64,000 nt of DNA from Rheinheimera sp. D18 (GTDB taxonomy: Bacteria > Pseudomonadota > Gammaproteobacteria > Enterobacterales > Alteromonadaceae): the NCBI RefSeq assembly GCF_004345025.1, contig NZ_CP037745.1, forward strand, positions 310,001 to 374,000, in the 5' to 3' direction. This document shows positions 45,639-53,637 of this stretch, in pieces. Position numbers and translations under genes: made by a program. Each line of letters opens with the position of its first letter. Within the stretch, counting starts at the first letter, position 1. The notes beneath the pieces were generated by a model. It was not told where the DNA came from and ran no database searches. It worked only from the letters and a program-made list of their open reading frames with translations.

Positions 45639-45802
45639 CGTTAGTCCTAATTTGTAATAAATGCGCGAATTAGAGCCAAAAATTAGGCTAAAGTTCGAGT
45701 GTTAGGTCAATCTGCGCGCGCTTCATTATACACAACTTGAAAAGCCGTAAACTACCCCGCATTAAGCTTACAGCATATTGCAGTATTAATTTGAGGTGTT
45801 CT

Positions 45803-46624
45803 GTGGCTGTATTTATTACCCTGTTGTTAGGTGCAGCAATAGTCGCGTCAATATTATTGATACCAAGCTGGCGCCATTATCAGCGTAGCCAGCTAATGGC
45901 AAAACCTTTTCCTGCGCCGTGGCGCGAGATATTAAAACGTCACTTCCCCTATTTTCGGGCATTACCGGCAGATTTACAGTTGCAGTTAAAAAAGCATATT
46001 CAGGTGTTTGTGGCAGAAAAACAGTTTATTGGTTGTGAAGGCTTAACAGTTACTGACGACATGAAAGTGGTTATTGCCGCACAGGCTTGCTTGCTATTGC
46101 TTAATCGCCCTGATTATTACTATCCCAAGTTACGGCAAATTTTAATTTATCCTGCGGCGTTTATCGTTAACGCTAAGCAAGCGGATCATGCCGGCGTAAT
46201 GCATGAGCAGCGTCGGGTATTATCGGGCGAATCCTGGGGCTTAGGTAAAGTAATTTTAAGTTGGGCTGCAACATTAGATGGCGCGGCTAACCCTACCGAT
46301 GGTCGTAATGTGGTTATTCATGAGTTTGCGCATCAGTTAGATCAAGAAAAAGGTGTCGCCAATGGCGCACCGCTATTGCAGCGTAGCGGCGATTATCAGC
46401 AATGGTCAGGTGTCATGGCAACAGAGTTTAGCCAGTTACAGCAACAAGCCCAAACAGGGCAGCAAAGCTTATTTGATCACTATGGTGCAACTAACCCCGC
46501 GGAGTTTTTTGCGGTAATAAGCGAAGTGTTTTTTGAACAACCGCAGCAACTATCTGCGCTTCACCCACAGCTATATCAGCTATTAAGCCAATTTTATCGG
46601 CTTAATCCATTAAGTTGGTGTTAA
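45803..46624 (+). CDS. mtfA: Zinc-dependent peptidase MtfA
   Basis: MtfA is an aminopeptidase-like metalloprotein that in E. coli binds the repressor Mlc and tunes the glucose PTS. The zinc motif is HEFAHQLDQEKG. This protein has an N-terminal membrane segment (MAVFITLLLGAAIVASILLI). The GTG at 45803 has GAGG 7 bp upstream and gives 273 residues; an ORF extension to 45737 is possible. It ends overlapping a small convergent gene by 4 bp. Confidence 0.85.
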   Translation: MAVFITLLLGAAIVASILLIPSWRHYQRSQLMAKPFPAPWREILKRHFPYFRALPADLQLQLKKHIQVFVAEKQFIGCEGLTVTDDMKVVIAAQACLLLLNRPDYYYPKLRQILIYPAAFIVNAKQADHAGVMHEQRRVLSGESWGLGKVILSWAATLDGAANPTDGRNVVIHEFAHQLDQEKGVANGAPLLQRSGDYQQWSGVMATEFSQLQQQAQTGQQSLFDHYGATNPAEFFAVISEVFFEQPQQLSALHPQLYQLLSQFYRLNPLSWC

Positions 46625-46809
46625 AAGCCATCCCGAAAAAACACGTATTTAATGATCTGAGCACCCACCAAAATAACCATTAACGGAATAATATAACGGC
46701 TTAGCTTGGCATTTTTTTCTTCGTCGCGGCTGCCGTATTTTTCTGTCAAAGTAACCACAATAAATAACGCGGCAAAGAGTAATGCTAAAATAATAATTAA
46801 GGTGGTCAT
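46621..46809 (-). CDS. Small membrane protein, unknown
   Basis: A 62-residue protein with two hydrophobic segments (residues 2-22 and about 41-55) joined by a charged loop (EKYGSRDEEKNAKLSR). TTTGGAG lies before the ATG at 46809. I do not recognise a family. The strong SD and clean membrane topology make it likely to be real. Convergent overlap of 4 bp with mtfA. Confidence 0.6.
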   Translation of the reverse strand: MTTLIIILALLFAALFIVVTLTEKYGSRDEEKNAKLSRYIIPLMVILVGAQIIKYVFFRDGF

Positions 46810-46946
46810 GATTTGCTCCAAAGTAAACTATGGCAAAGCTTAACTGGTTTAAACTCGAGTTTCAAAAAAACATATAGGCCATCTGTGCGGCGATCTAGGC
46901 GGCATGTTATGCTGTGCGTAATACATTAATGTTAAGGAAATGAGTG

Positions 46947-47918
46947 ATGTTACTGGCAGTGGTGGCGTTAATTGCAGGGCTAGTTTTGTTAGTGTGGAGT
47001 GCTGATCGGTTTGTTGGTGGCGCTGCTGCAACCGCGCGTTATGCCGGTATGCCGCCATTATTAATTGGTATGTTAATTGTTGGCTTTGGCACCTCGGCAC
47101 CCGAAATGGTGGTATCGGCTATGGCCTCCGCTGACGGGAACCCAGCCTTAGCGCTAGGTAACGCGTATGGTTCTAACATTACTAATATTGCGCTTATTTT
47201 GGGCTTAGTTGCACTGCTGAGTCCTATTGCGGTGAACTCACAGGTATTGCGCAAAGAATTGCCGATACTGATGCTGGTAACATTATTTGCCGGTTGGCAA
47301 CTGTTCGACCATCAGCTTAGTCGTCTTGATGCTTGGTGTTTATTAGCGGTGTTTTTTGCGTTAGTTAGCTGGTCGATATGGCAGGGTATGCGAAACCCTC
47401 AAGATACCATGGCTATCGATATGCAAGGTGAGCTTGCGCAGAGCAGCAGTATGACGTTAAAACAAGCCATTATGTGGTTAGTTGTTGGCTTGGTACTGTT
47501 AATTGCTGCGTCACGCTTGTTGGTTTACGGCGCCGTATTTATTGCGCAAAGCCTAGGCGTTAGTGATTTAATTATTGGTTTAACCGTGGTCGCAGTAGGT
47601 ACGTCGTTACCTGAATTAGCGTCGTCACTTATTGCGATTAAAAAGGGCGAGCACGATATTGCGCTGGGCAATATTATTGGCTCTAACTTATTTAATACCC
47701 TAGCCGTGGTGGGCATAGCTGCAGCAATTAATCCGATGGCAGTAGATGCCGTAGTATTAACCCGTGACTGGACTTTAATGGCCGTGCTAACCGCAGCCGT
47801 ATTTGTGATGGGTTACGGTTATAAGAAGCAGGGCCGAATAAACCGGCTTGAGGGCGCAATTTTATTAACGATATTTGTTGGTTACACCGGTTATTTAATC
47901 AGCACAATTATTGTCTAG
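46947..47918 (+). CDS. Calcium/sodium antiporter, CaCA family, YrbG-like
   Basis: A membrane exchanger of the Ca2+/cation antiporter superfamily with ten TM helices in two inverted halves. Each half carries an alpha repeat: GFGTSAPEMVVSAMAS with LGNAYGSNITNI, and VAVGTSLPELASSLIA with LGNIIGSNLFNT. The acid residues in each repeat bind the ion. The 323-residue length fits YrbG (325). ATG at 46947 is preceded by AAGGAA; GTG at 46944 is possible. Confidence 0.9.
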   Translation: MLLAVVALIAGLVLLVWSADRFVGGAAATARYAGMPPLLIGMLIVGFGTSAPEMVVSAMASADGNPALALGNAYGSNITNIALILGLVALLSPIAVNSQVLRKELPILMLVTLFAGWQLFDHQLSRLDAWCLLAVFFALVSWSIWQGMRNPQDTMAIDMQGELAQSSSMTLKQAIMWLVVGLVLLIAASRLLVYGAVFIAQSLGVSDLIIGLTVVAVGTSLPELASSLIAIKKGEHDIALGNIIGSNLFNTLAVVGIAAAINPMAVDAVVLTRDWTLMAVLTAAVFVMGYGYKKQGRINRLEGAILLTIFVGYTGYLISTIIV

Positions 47919-47943
47919 CACTGTCAAAATGGCGGTGTAACCA

Positions 47944-47976
47944 CCTAAATAGCGCTATTATTTAGCGCTATTTAGG
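47944..47976. terminator. Perfect 14-bp hairpin between convergent genes
   Basis: CCTAAATAGCGCTA / TAGCGCTATTTAGG pair perfectly with a 5-nt TTATT loop. It covers the last codons of the DUF2891 gene (minus) and lies 26 bp after the CaCA exchanger. No T-tract follows on either strand, so it may block or protect 3' ends instead of acting as a classic terminator. Confidence 0.5.
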
Positions 47977-49043
47977 GCATGAATGGCAAAACTGCCTAGC
48001 CAATGGCCACCTTCGTAGCTGTCGCCAATTAGGTTTGGATAAGAGTACGCGACATGTTTATCGGCTAGTTTCCGTAAATGCGCATATTGTGGGTATTGTT
48101 TTGCTAAGGCGTATAAATTCCAAGCACGGCTAAAATTCAACCCATCTAGATGTACTAACTTGCCATCGGTTCTGTCACTTACTTCACCTACTGCCAGTTG
48201 ATAATCTTTGTCAGCCAGCTGCGGCATAAAATTATTTAGCCAAGTTAAAAACTGCGCTGCTGGCAGTACGCGCTGCATTAAGCCCATTTCCTCTAAACAA
48301 GGTGAGATAAAATCGTAGCCACTTGGCTCCCAACTTATTGGGCAGTTTTTATCCTGCATAAAGTAGTGTTTAGCGCGCTCGGCGATAAGTTGTTGTAGTT
48401 GGATGTGTTTATTAATAACAGCATAGTCGTAAGCGAAACTTAAACCAAAAGCGGTATTTGGGTGCTCACCTACGCGAACTGGGTATAAAAGCCGCGGCAA
48501 AAAAGCTTGGTAGCGAGTGACAATAAGATCGGCCAGCGGTTGTAAGTTTTCCGCTAATTCAACGGCCAGAGGGTCTTGCCATGTCCGCAGTTCCGCCGAT
48601 AGCTTTAATAACCACGCCCAACCATAAGTGCGCTCGAACGAGGCATTAATATCTTTACCGAAAAACTCAACTTCTTGCGCTACTTTTTCAACAGTTAAAT
48701 TGCGTTTTAGCACGGCTTTTACTTGTTCTGCTTCTGCTAATTCTGGAAATTGCCGCAGTAAGCTAACCATAGACCAGTAACCATGAGCTGCGCTGTGCCA
48801 GTCAAAACAGCCATAAAATATCGGGTGTAGCACTGACGGTTCTTTTAAGTCGGCCGCACTAGATAATACCTGCCCTGTTTTATACGGGTAGGGCGTTTCT
48901 ACACAGTGTAGTGGCAGTGCTATAAGTTTATTAGCTTCGGCTAAGGTTAGGTGGTGGCTAGTATTAGGTTCGACAGCGCTGGCTTGGCTACACCAGTTAA
49001 CGCCAACAAATATAACACTGTAAATTAGGGTACGAATTTTCAT
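47958..49043 (-). CDS. Secreted DUF2891 family protein
   Basis: 361 residues with a signal peptide (1-23, CSQASAVEP). I recognise the pattern HPIFYGCFDWHSAAHGYWSM (about 92), helical repeats with GWAWLLKLSAELRTW, and NLIGDSYEGGHWLGSFA at the C-terminus as DUF2891. The all-helical toroid-like pattern resembles glycan-active enzymes, but no activity is established. It is convergent with the CaCA exchanger and divergent from the S46 peptidase. Confidence 0.78.
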   Translation of the reverse strand: MKIRTLIYSVIFVGVNWCSQASAVEPNTSHHLTLAEANKLIALPLHCVETPYPYKTGQVLSSAADLKEPSVLHPIFYGCFDWHSAAHGYWSMVSLLRQFPELAEAEQVKAVLKRNLTVEKVAQEVEFFGKDINASFERTYGWAWLLKLSAELRTWQDPLAVELAENLQPLADLIVTRYQAFLPRLLYPVRVGEHPNTAFGLSFAYDYAVINKHIQLQQLIAERAKHYFMQDKNCPISWEPSGYDFISPCLEEMGLMQRVLPAAQFLTWLNNFMPQLADKDYQLAVGEVSDRTDGKLVHLDGLNFSRAWNLYALAKQYPQYAHLRKLADKHVAYSYPNLIGDSYEGGHWLGSFAIHALNSAK

Positions 49044-49210
49044 AACATTACCTTATTGGGCTAAAAGTCGATTAAGTTTATACCTAATGCCTAAGCAAAT
49101 AATTATTTAAGCCTAAATTTTCCCTGCTGAGCCGATCTGGGTTGCACCCTAACCTTTAACGTGGATAATTTAGCCAGCATTACAAATACAACTAAAATCT
49201 TGAGAGCATT

Positions 49211-51442
49211 ATGAAAGCAATTTATTTATTAAGCGCTGTCGCCTTAGGCGCAAGCTTATGCGTTTCTGCTGATGAAGGGCAGTGGCAGCCACATCAATTA
49301 GCTGAGTTACAAGCAGAGTTAACCGCTAAGGGCATTGCCATTCCGGGTAAGCAGCTGGCAGATTTAAGCCAATATCCAATGAGCGCTATTGTTAGTATGG
49401 GCTATTGCTCGGCTTCTTTTGTCTCACCTAACGGCTTAGTGGTAACTAACCATCACTGCGCTTACAACGCTATTCAAAATAACTCGAGTAAAGAAAACAA
49501 CCTAATTGAAAAAGGCTTTTTAGCCAAAACAATGGCTGAAGAGTTATCAGCTGGCCCACAAGAGCGTTTATATATTACTGAAGCGGTAACTGATGTTACC
49601 GCACAGGTTTCGGGTAGCTTGGCGGCAGGTTTGTCGGGGGAGGCGCGTTATAACGCCATTGAAGCAAACCGTAAAGCACTGATAAAAAGCTGTGAAGCCG
49701 ATCCTAACTATCGCTGCTCGGTAGTAAGCTTTCATCATGGTTTAGAATATTTTCAAATTAAACAGTTAATGTTACAAGATGTGCGCTTAGTGTATGCACC
49801 GTCTGATGCGGTCGGTGGCTTTGGTGGTGATATCGATAACTTTGAATATCCGCGCCATAGCGGTGATTACACCTTTATTCGCGCCTATGTTGGTAAAGAC
49901 GGTAAACCAGCGCCTTATTCGGTTGATAACGTACCCTATCAAAGTAAGCATTTCTTAAAAGTAAGTGCCAGTGGCGTGCGCCAAGGCGATGGTATTTTAT
50001 TAGCGGGTTACCCGGGTAGCACCAGTCGCTATCGCTTAGCCGACGAAATAGCCTTTGCTGCAAACTGGCAATACCCAGCGCAGGTGAAAACCTATCAGCA
50101 AATTATTGATACCATTGACCGTTTAAGTGCGTCAGATGCCGATATTCAAGTGAAATATGCGTCCACGGTTAAAAGCTTAAACAACCGCATGAAGAAACTG
50201 CGTGGTTTACTTGATGGTTTTAAAGTTACCGATATTCATGCCATTAAACAGCAGCAAGAGCAGGCGTTAACGGGGTGGATTAATGCCGATAAAGCCCGTA
50301 GTCAATATCAGCAAAGCATTACTGCGTTACAGCAGGTTATTGATGCTGACCAAGCTTTTACTCAACAAACCTATTATTTTGAAACCGCTAAGCGCAGCGA
50401 TCTACTGCAAACTGCCATACTGTTATATCGTCTGGCCCAAGAAAGCCAAAAACCTGATGCCGAACGTGAAATGGGCTTTCAGCAGCGCGATTTAAGCATG
50501 ATTGAAGGGCGTTTAGCGCGGATGGAAAAAAGCTTTCACCCGACGATGGATTTAGCCATTTGGTCAGAGCAATTAGCTGAGTATTTAGCGCAGCCTGATA
50601 GCGTGCGTGTAACCGAGCTAGATACGGTATTAGGCCTAAATGCAGGTATGAGCCAAGCAGAAGTCAGTGCCAAGTTAATAACTTTATATAGCCAAAGTAA
50701 ATTAGGTAGTATCGCAGGCCGCACCAGCTGGCTAGGTAAAGCGCCAGCTGACTTTGTGCAAAGCGATGACCCTTTTATTCGTATTGCAGTGGCTATTTAT
50801 GACAAAAATAAAGCTTTGCAACAGCAAGAAAAAGAATTAAATGGTCAGCTATCGGCAGTTCGTCCAGCGTATATGCAAGCGCTTATTGCTTACAATAAAA
50901 CTCAAGGTAAGCCAGTCTATCCTGATGCTAACAGCACCTTGCGCATTTCTTATGGCTCGGTAGATGGTTACCCAGCACAAGATGGCGTATATAAAACACC
51001 GTTTACCTCGGTACAGGGGCTAATTGCTAAACGCAAAATGGAAGCACCATTTATCGTGCCAGAAAACCTGGTTACAGCTTATCAAGCAGGTAACACCGAA
51101 GGGTATTTTTATGCTGACTTAGCTGCTAAGCAATCTCAGCCTTGGCTGTGCCGTATATTTAGTTGCCCACAGCCTGAGATAAAAGCTTTTAACTCGGTGC
51201 CCGTTAACTTTTTAACCAGTGCCGATACTACCGGCGGTAACTCAGGTTCAGCGGTAATGAACGGCAAAGGTGAACTAGTAGGCTTAAACTTTGATTCGAC
51301 GTATGAGTCGATCACTAAAGACTGGTATTTCAACCCAGAAATTACCCGTGCCATTCATGTCGATATTCGCTATGTATTGTGGCTAATGCAATATGTTGAT
51401 GGCGCCCAAAATCTGCTAGATGAAATGCAAATAGTGAGATAA
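49211..51442 (+). CDS. S46 family dipeptidyl-peptidase
   Basis: S46 peptidases release dipeptides in the periplasm (DPP7 and DPP11 group). After a signal peptide (1-20), the chymotrypsin-like halves flank a helical domain. Catalytic candidates are H81/H82 in VVTNHHCAYN, D219 in RHSGDYTFIR, and S678 in TTGGNSGSAVMNG. The 743-residue length fits the family. The residue that sets acidic versus hydrophobic specificity cannot be assigned by eye. A terminator-like hairpin follows. Confidence 0.93.
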   Translation: MKAIYLLSAVALGASLCVSADEGQWQPHQLAELQAELTAKGIAIPGKQLADLSQYPMSAIVSMGYCSASFVSPNGLVVTNHHCAYNAIQNNSSKENNLIEKGFLAKTMAEELSAGPQERLYITEAVTDVTAQVSGSLAAGLSGEARYNAIEANRKALIKSCEADPNYRCSVVSFHHGLEYFQIKQLMLQDVRLVYAPSDAVGGFGGDIDNFEYPRHSGDYTFIRAYVGKDGKPAPYSVDNVPYQSKHFLKVSASGVRQGDGILLAGYPGSTSRYRLADEIAFAANWQYPAQVKTYQQIIDTIDRLSASDADIQVKYASTVKSLNNRMKKLRGLLDGFKVTDIHAIKQQQEQALTGWINADKARSQYQQSITALQQVIDADQAFTQQTYYFETAKRSDLLQTAILLYRLAQESQKPDAEREMGFQQRDLSMIEGRLARMEKSFHPTMDLAIWSEQLAEYLAQPDSVRVTELDTVLGLNAGMSQAEVSAKLITLYSQSKLGSIAGRTSWLGKAPADFVQSDDPFIRIAVAIYDKNKALQQQEKELNGQLSAVRPAYMQALIAYNKTQGKPVYPDANSTLRISYGSVDGYPAQDGVYKTPFTSVQGLIAKRKMEAPFIVPENLVTAYQAGNTEGYFYADLAAKQSQPWLCRIFSCPQPEIKAFNSVPVNFLTSADTTGGNSGSAVMNGKGELVGLNFDSTYESITKDWYFNPEITRAIHVDIRYVLWLMQYVDGAQNLLDEMQIVR

Positions 51443-51447
51443 ATTGA

Positions 51448-51470
51448 GGCGGGTTATCCCGCCTTTTCTT
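51448..51470 (+). terminator. Rho-independent terminator of the S46 peptidase gene
   Basis: GGCGGG / CCCGCC with a TTAT loop is followed by TTTTCTTTT. The LysE-family gene starts 14 bp later. Confidence 0.85.
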
Positions 51471-51483
51471 TTATGAGAAACCT

Positions 51484-52107
51484 ATGGTTAATTTGGCGTT
51501 GTTAGGGGCTTTCATTCCTACCTTTTTGTTTGTTTCAATCACCCCTGGCATGTGTATGACATTAGCCATGACGTTAGGCATGAGCCAAGGCGTGCGGCGC
51601 ACATTCTGGATGATGTGGGGCGAAATGCTGGGTGTGGCATTGGTGGCAATTTTGGCCGTGTGTGGTGTTGCTGCCATGATGCTGCAATTTCCAGAAGTGT
51701 TTCAGGGTTTTAAAGTAGTGGGTGCGGCTTATCTTAGCTACATTGGCGTACAAATGTGGCGAGCAAAAGGCAAGCTTGCTTTGCCTAAGGCTGATCAGAC
51801 GGCGCAATTAATGCCGCGGCGTACGTTATTTAATCAAGGTTTTATTACTGCTGTATCTAACCCAAAAGGGTGGGCTTTTCATATGGCATTGTTACCGCCG
51901 TTTATTGATAGCCAGCTTACCTTTTGGCCGCAATTATTGGTACTGGTGGCCATTATTCTACTGCTTGAGTTTTTATCCATGCTGGCTTACGCCAGTGGTG
52001 GTAAAGCGTTGGGCGCATTTTTCCAGCAACAAAACAAAGTACAGTGGTTAAACCGTATTGCTGCTAGTTTAATGTTTGCCGTCGCGCTGTGGATGTTATT
52101 AGGCTAG
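51484..52107 (+). CDS. LysE family amino acid exporter
   Basis: 207 residues with six predicted TM helices. The N-terminal FIPTFLFVSITPGMCMTLAM and QGVRRTFWMM segments are typical of the LysE/RhtB family, as is the later NPKGWAFHMALLPPFID. Such proteins export amino acids or related metabolites; the substrate is not known. It follows the S46 peptidase gene after a terminator. Confidence 0.9.
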   Translation: MVNLALLGAFIPTFLFVSITPGMCMTLAMTLGMSQGVRRTFWMMWGEMLGVALVAILAVCGVAAMMLQFPEVFQGFKVVGAAYLSYIGVQMWRAKGKLALPKADQTAQLMPRRTLFNQGFITAVSNPKGWAFHMALLPPFIDSQLTFWPQLLVLVAIILLLEFLSMLAYASGGKALGAFFQQQNKVQWLNRIAASLMFAVALWMLLG

Positions 52108-52263
52108 TTTTGCTCTGCCTACCTTGTCTTATTTAAACCCTTAGCTTATTTGTTAGTGCTAATAGCGCTGTTATATCCTGCTATACTTTAATTTAGAATC
52201 TGCTAATATAATGCTTGTATATTGCCTTTTACTAATATTCAGCTAACTTAACCGAGGTTAATT

Positions 52264-52506
52264 ATGTCGCAATCAACAGCAACAACTAATATTGAAACAT
52301 TAGTATTTCGCTTTGCCGGTACTTTTATCCTGCTAAGCGTATTATTAGCGCACTTTCATTCGGCCAATTGGCTATGGTTTACCGCTTTTGTTGGAGCAAA
52401 TTTATTACAGGCGTCGTTTACTGGTTTTTGTCCGTTAGTCATTATGTTGCGTAAGTTAGGTGTTAAATCAGGTTGTGCATTCCCGCTTAAAACGGTAGAG
52501 AAATAA
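52264..52506 (+). CDS. DUF2892-type small membrane protein
   Basis: 80 residues with two TM helices (about 15-33 and 38-55) and the segments [19 protein letters not shown] and [19 protein letters not shown]. This is the pattern of DUF2892, whose members often accompany rhodaneses or efflux systems. It lies 13 bp upstream of the RND adaptor gene and is probably co-transcribed with the pump. Confidence 0.8.
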   Translation: MSQSTATTNIETLVFRFAGTFILLSVLLAHFHSANWLWFTAFVGANLLQASFTGFCPLVIMLRKLGVKSGCAFPLKTVEK

Positions 52507-52519
52507 GACAAGGCTAATC

Positions 52520-53629
52520 ATGAATAAACTGATTATTGCAGCAATTATCACCCTGCCACTAGTGCTTAGTGGTTGCGGTGAGGCACCGGCACCACGACAA
52601 AAGACAGCAGCTGCGGGTATTGAGAATTTGCAGCGAGTAAATGCGGAGCACGCACAAATTAATGACGAAATTGAATTGGACGGCATTATTGAGGCGGTTA
52701 ATCGTGCCGTAGTATCAGCCCAAACCAGCGGTCGAGTGCTGGCATTGCCGTTTGATGTTGGTGACGTTGTGCTTGAAGGCGAAGTTATTGCCGGTATTAC
52801 CGATACTGAACAGCAGGCTGCTTTAAGTAATGCCAAAGCCCAACTTGCTGAAGCGCAAGCGCGCTTTATGGAAGCTGATCAGCAGCTAAAGCGTATTAAA
52901 GATGTGTTTGAGCGCGGAGTGGTATCAAAAGCCGAGTTTGATCAGGCTAAAGCCGCGCAAAAAACTGCGGCGGCCAGAGTTGAGTCGGGTAAGGCAGCGA
53001 TTAACAATGCCGAGCAAGGCTTGGTTTATACGCAAATTCGCGCGCCTTATAGCGGCATTTTAGTGCAGCGTCTAGTTGATGTTGGCGCTACGGTGGCACC
53101 GGGCACACCATTGCTTGAAGGGGTGTCGCTTAAAGATTTACGGGTGGAAGTAGATATTCCCGAGCACTACATAGTCGCGCTACGTCAGCATAATAAAGCG
53201 CGTATTATTCTGAATAACGGCGCCTCTATTACTGCGAAAAGCTTGCGGATCCCGCCATCAGCAAATGCCGCAACTCACAGTTTTCGCACCTTGCTTGAAC
53301 TACCTGAAGCTGAGCATGAACAACCTGAAGCTGAGCATGAACAACCATTATTTCCGGGCACTCTAGTCAAGGTGGCATTTGCCATTGGCAACAGCGAGCA
53401 AATTCTATTACCGAATAGCGCTATCGCAAAGCGGGCTGAAATTAGTGCAGTGTACGTGTTTAACGGTGCGCAACAGCTTGAGTTTCGCTATGTACGAACA
53501 GGTAAAATCTTAGCAGACGACAAGGTTGTTATTTTGTCGGGCTTACAGCATGGCGAGCAAGTTGCTTTAGACACCGTTGCCGCGGCCAGCGTATATAAAA
53601 CGCAACGTTTTGCTGCGCAAGATAAATAG
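52520..53629 (+). CDS. RND efflux periplasmic adaptor lipoprotein
   Basis: The membrane fusion protein of a tripartite pump. A lipobox (LSGC, C19) anchors it. A biotinyl-lipoyl-like domain (SAQTSGRVLALPFDVGDVV), a helical hairpin (about 95-155) and beta-barrel regions follow. Near residue 262 a tandem repeat of EAEHEQP arises from a 21-bp direct repeat in the DNA. It precedes the RND permease by 8 bp; no outer membrane factor is nearby, so a TolC elsewhere is needed. Confidence 0.92.
   Translation: MNKLIIAAIITLPLVLSGCGEAPAPRQKTAAAGIENLQRVNAEHAQINDEIELDGIIEAVNRAVVSAQTSGRVLALPFDVGDVVLEGEVIAGITDTEQQAALSNAKAQLAEAQARFMEADQQLKRIKDVFERGVVSKAEFDQAKAAQKTAAARVESGKAAINNAEQGLVYTQIRAPYSGILVQRLVDVGATVAPGTPLLEGVSLKDLRVEVDIPEHYIVALRQHNKARIILNNGASITAKSLRIPPSANAATHSFRTLLELPEAEHEQPEAEHEQPLFPGTLVKVAFAIGNSEQILLPNSAIAKRAEISAVYVFNGAQQLEFRYVRTGKILADDKVVILSGLQHGEQVALDTVAAASVYKTQRFAAQDK
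53303..53344 (+). repeat. 21-bp tandem duplication in the RND adaptor gene
   Basis: CCTGAAGCTGAGCATGAACAA occurs twice in direct succession (53303-53323 and 53324-53344), apart from reading frame with no insertion or loss. It adds one copy of seven residues in frame. A recent slippage event is the simplest cause. Confidence 0.85.
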
Positions 53630-53637
53630 GGGAAATT

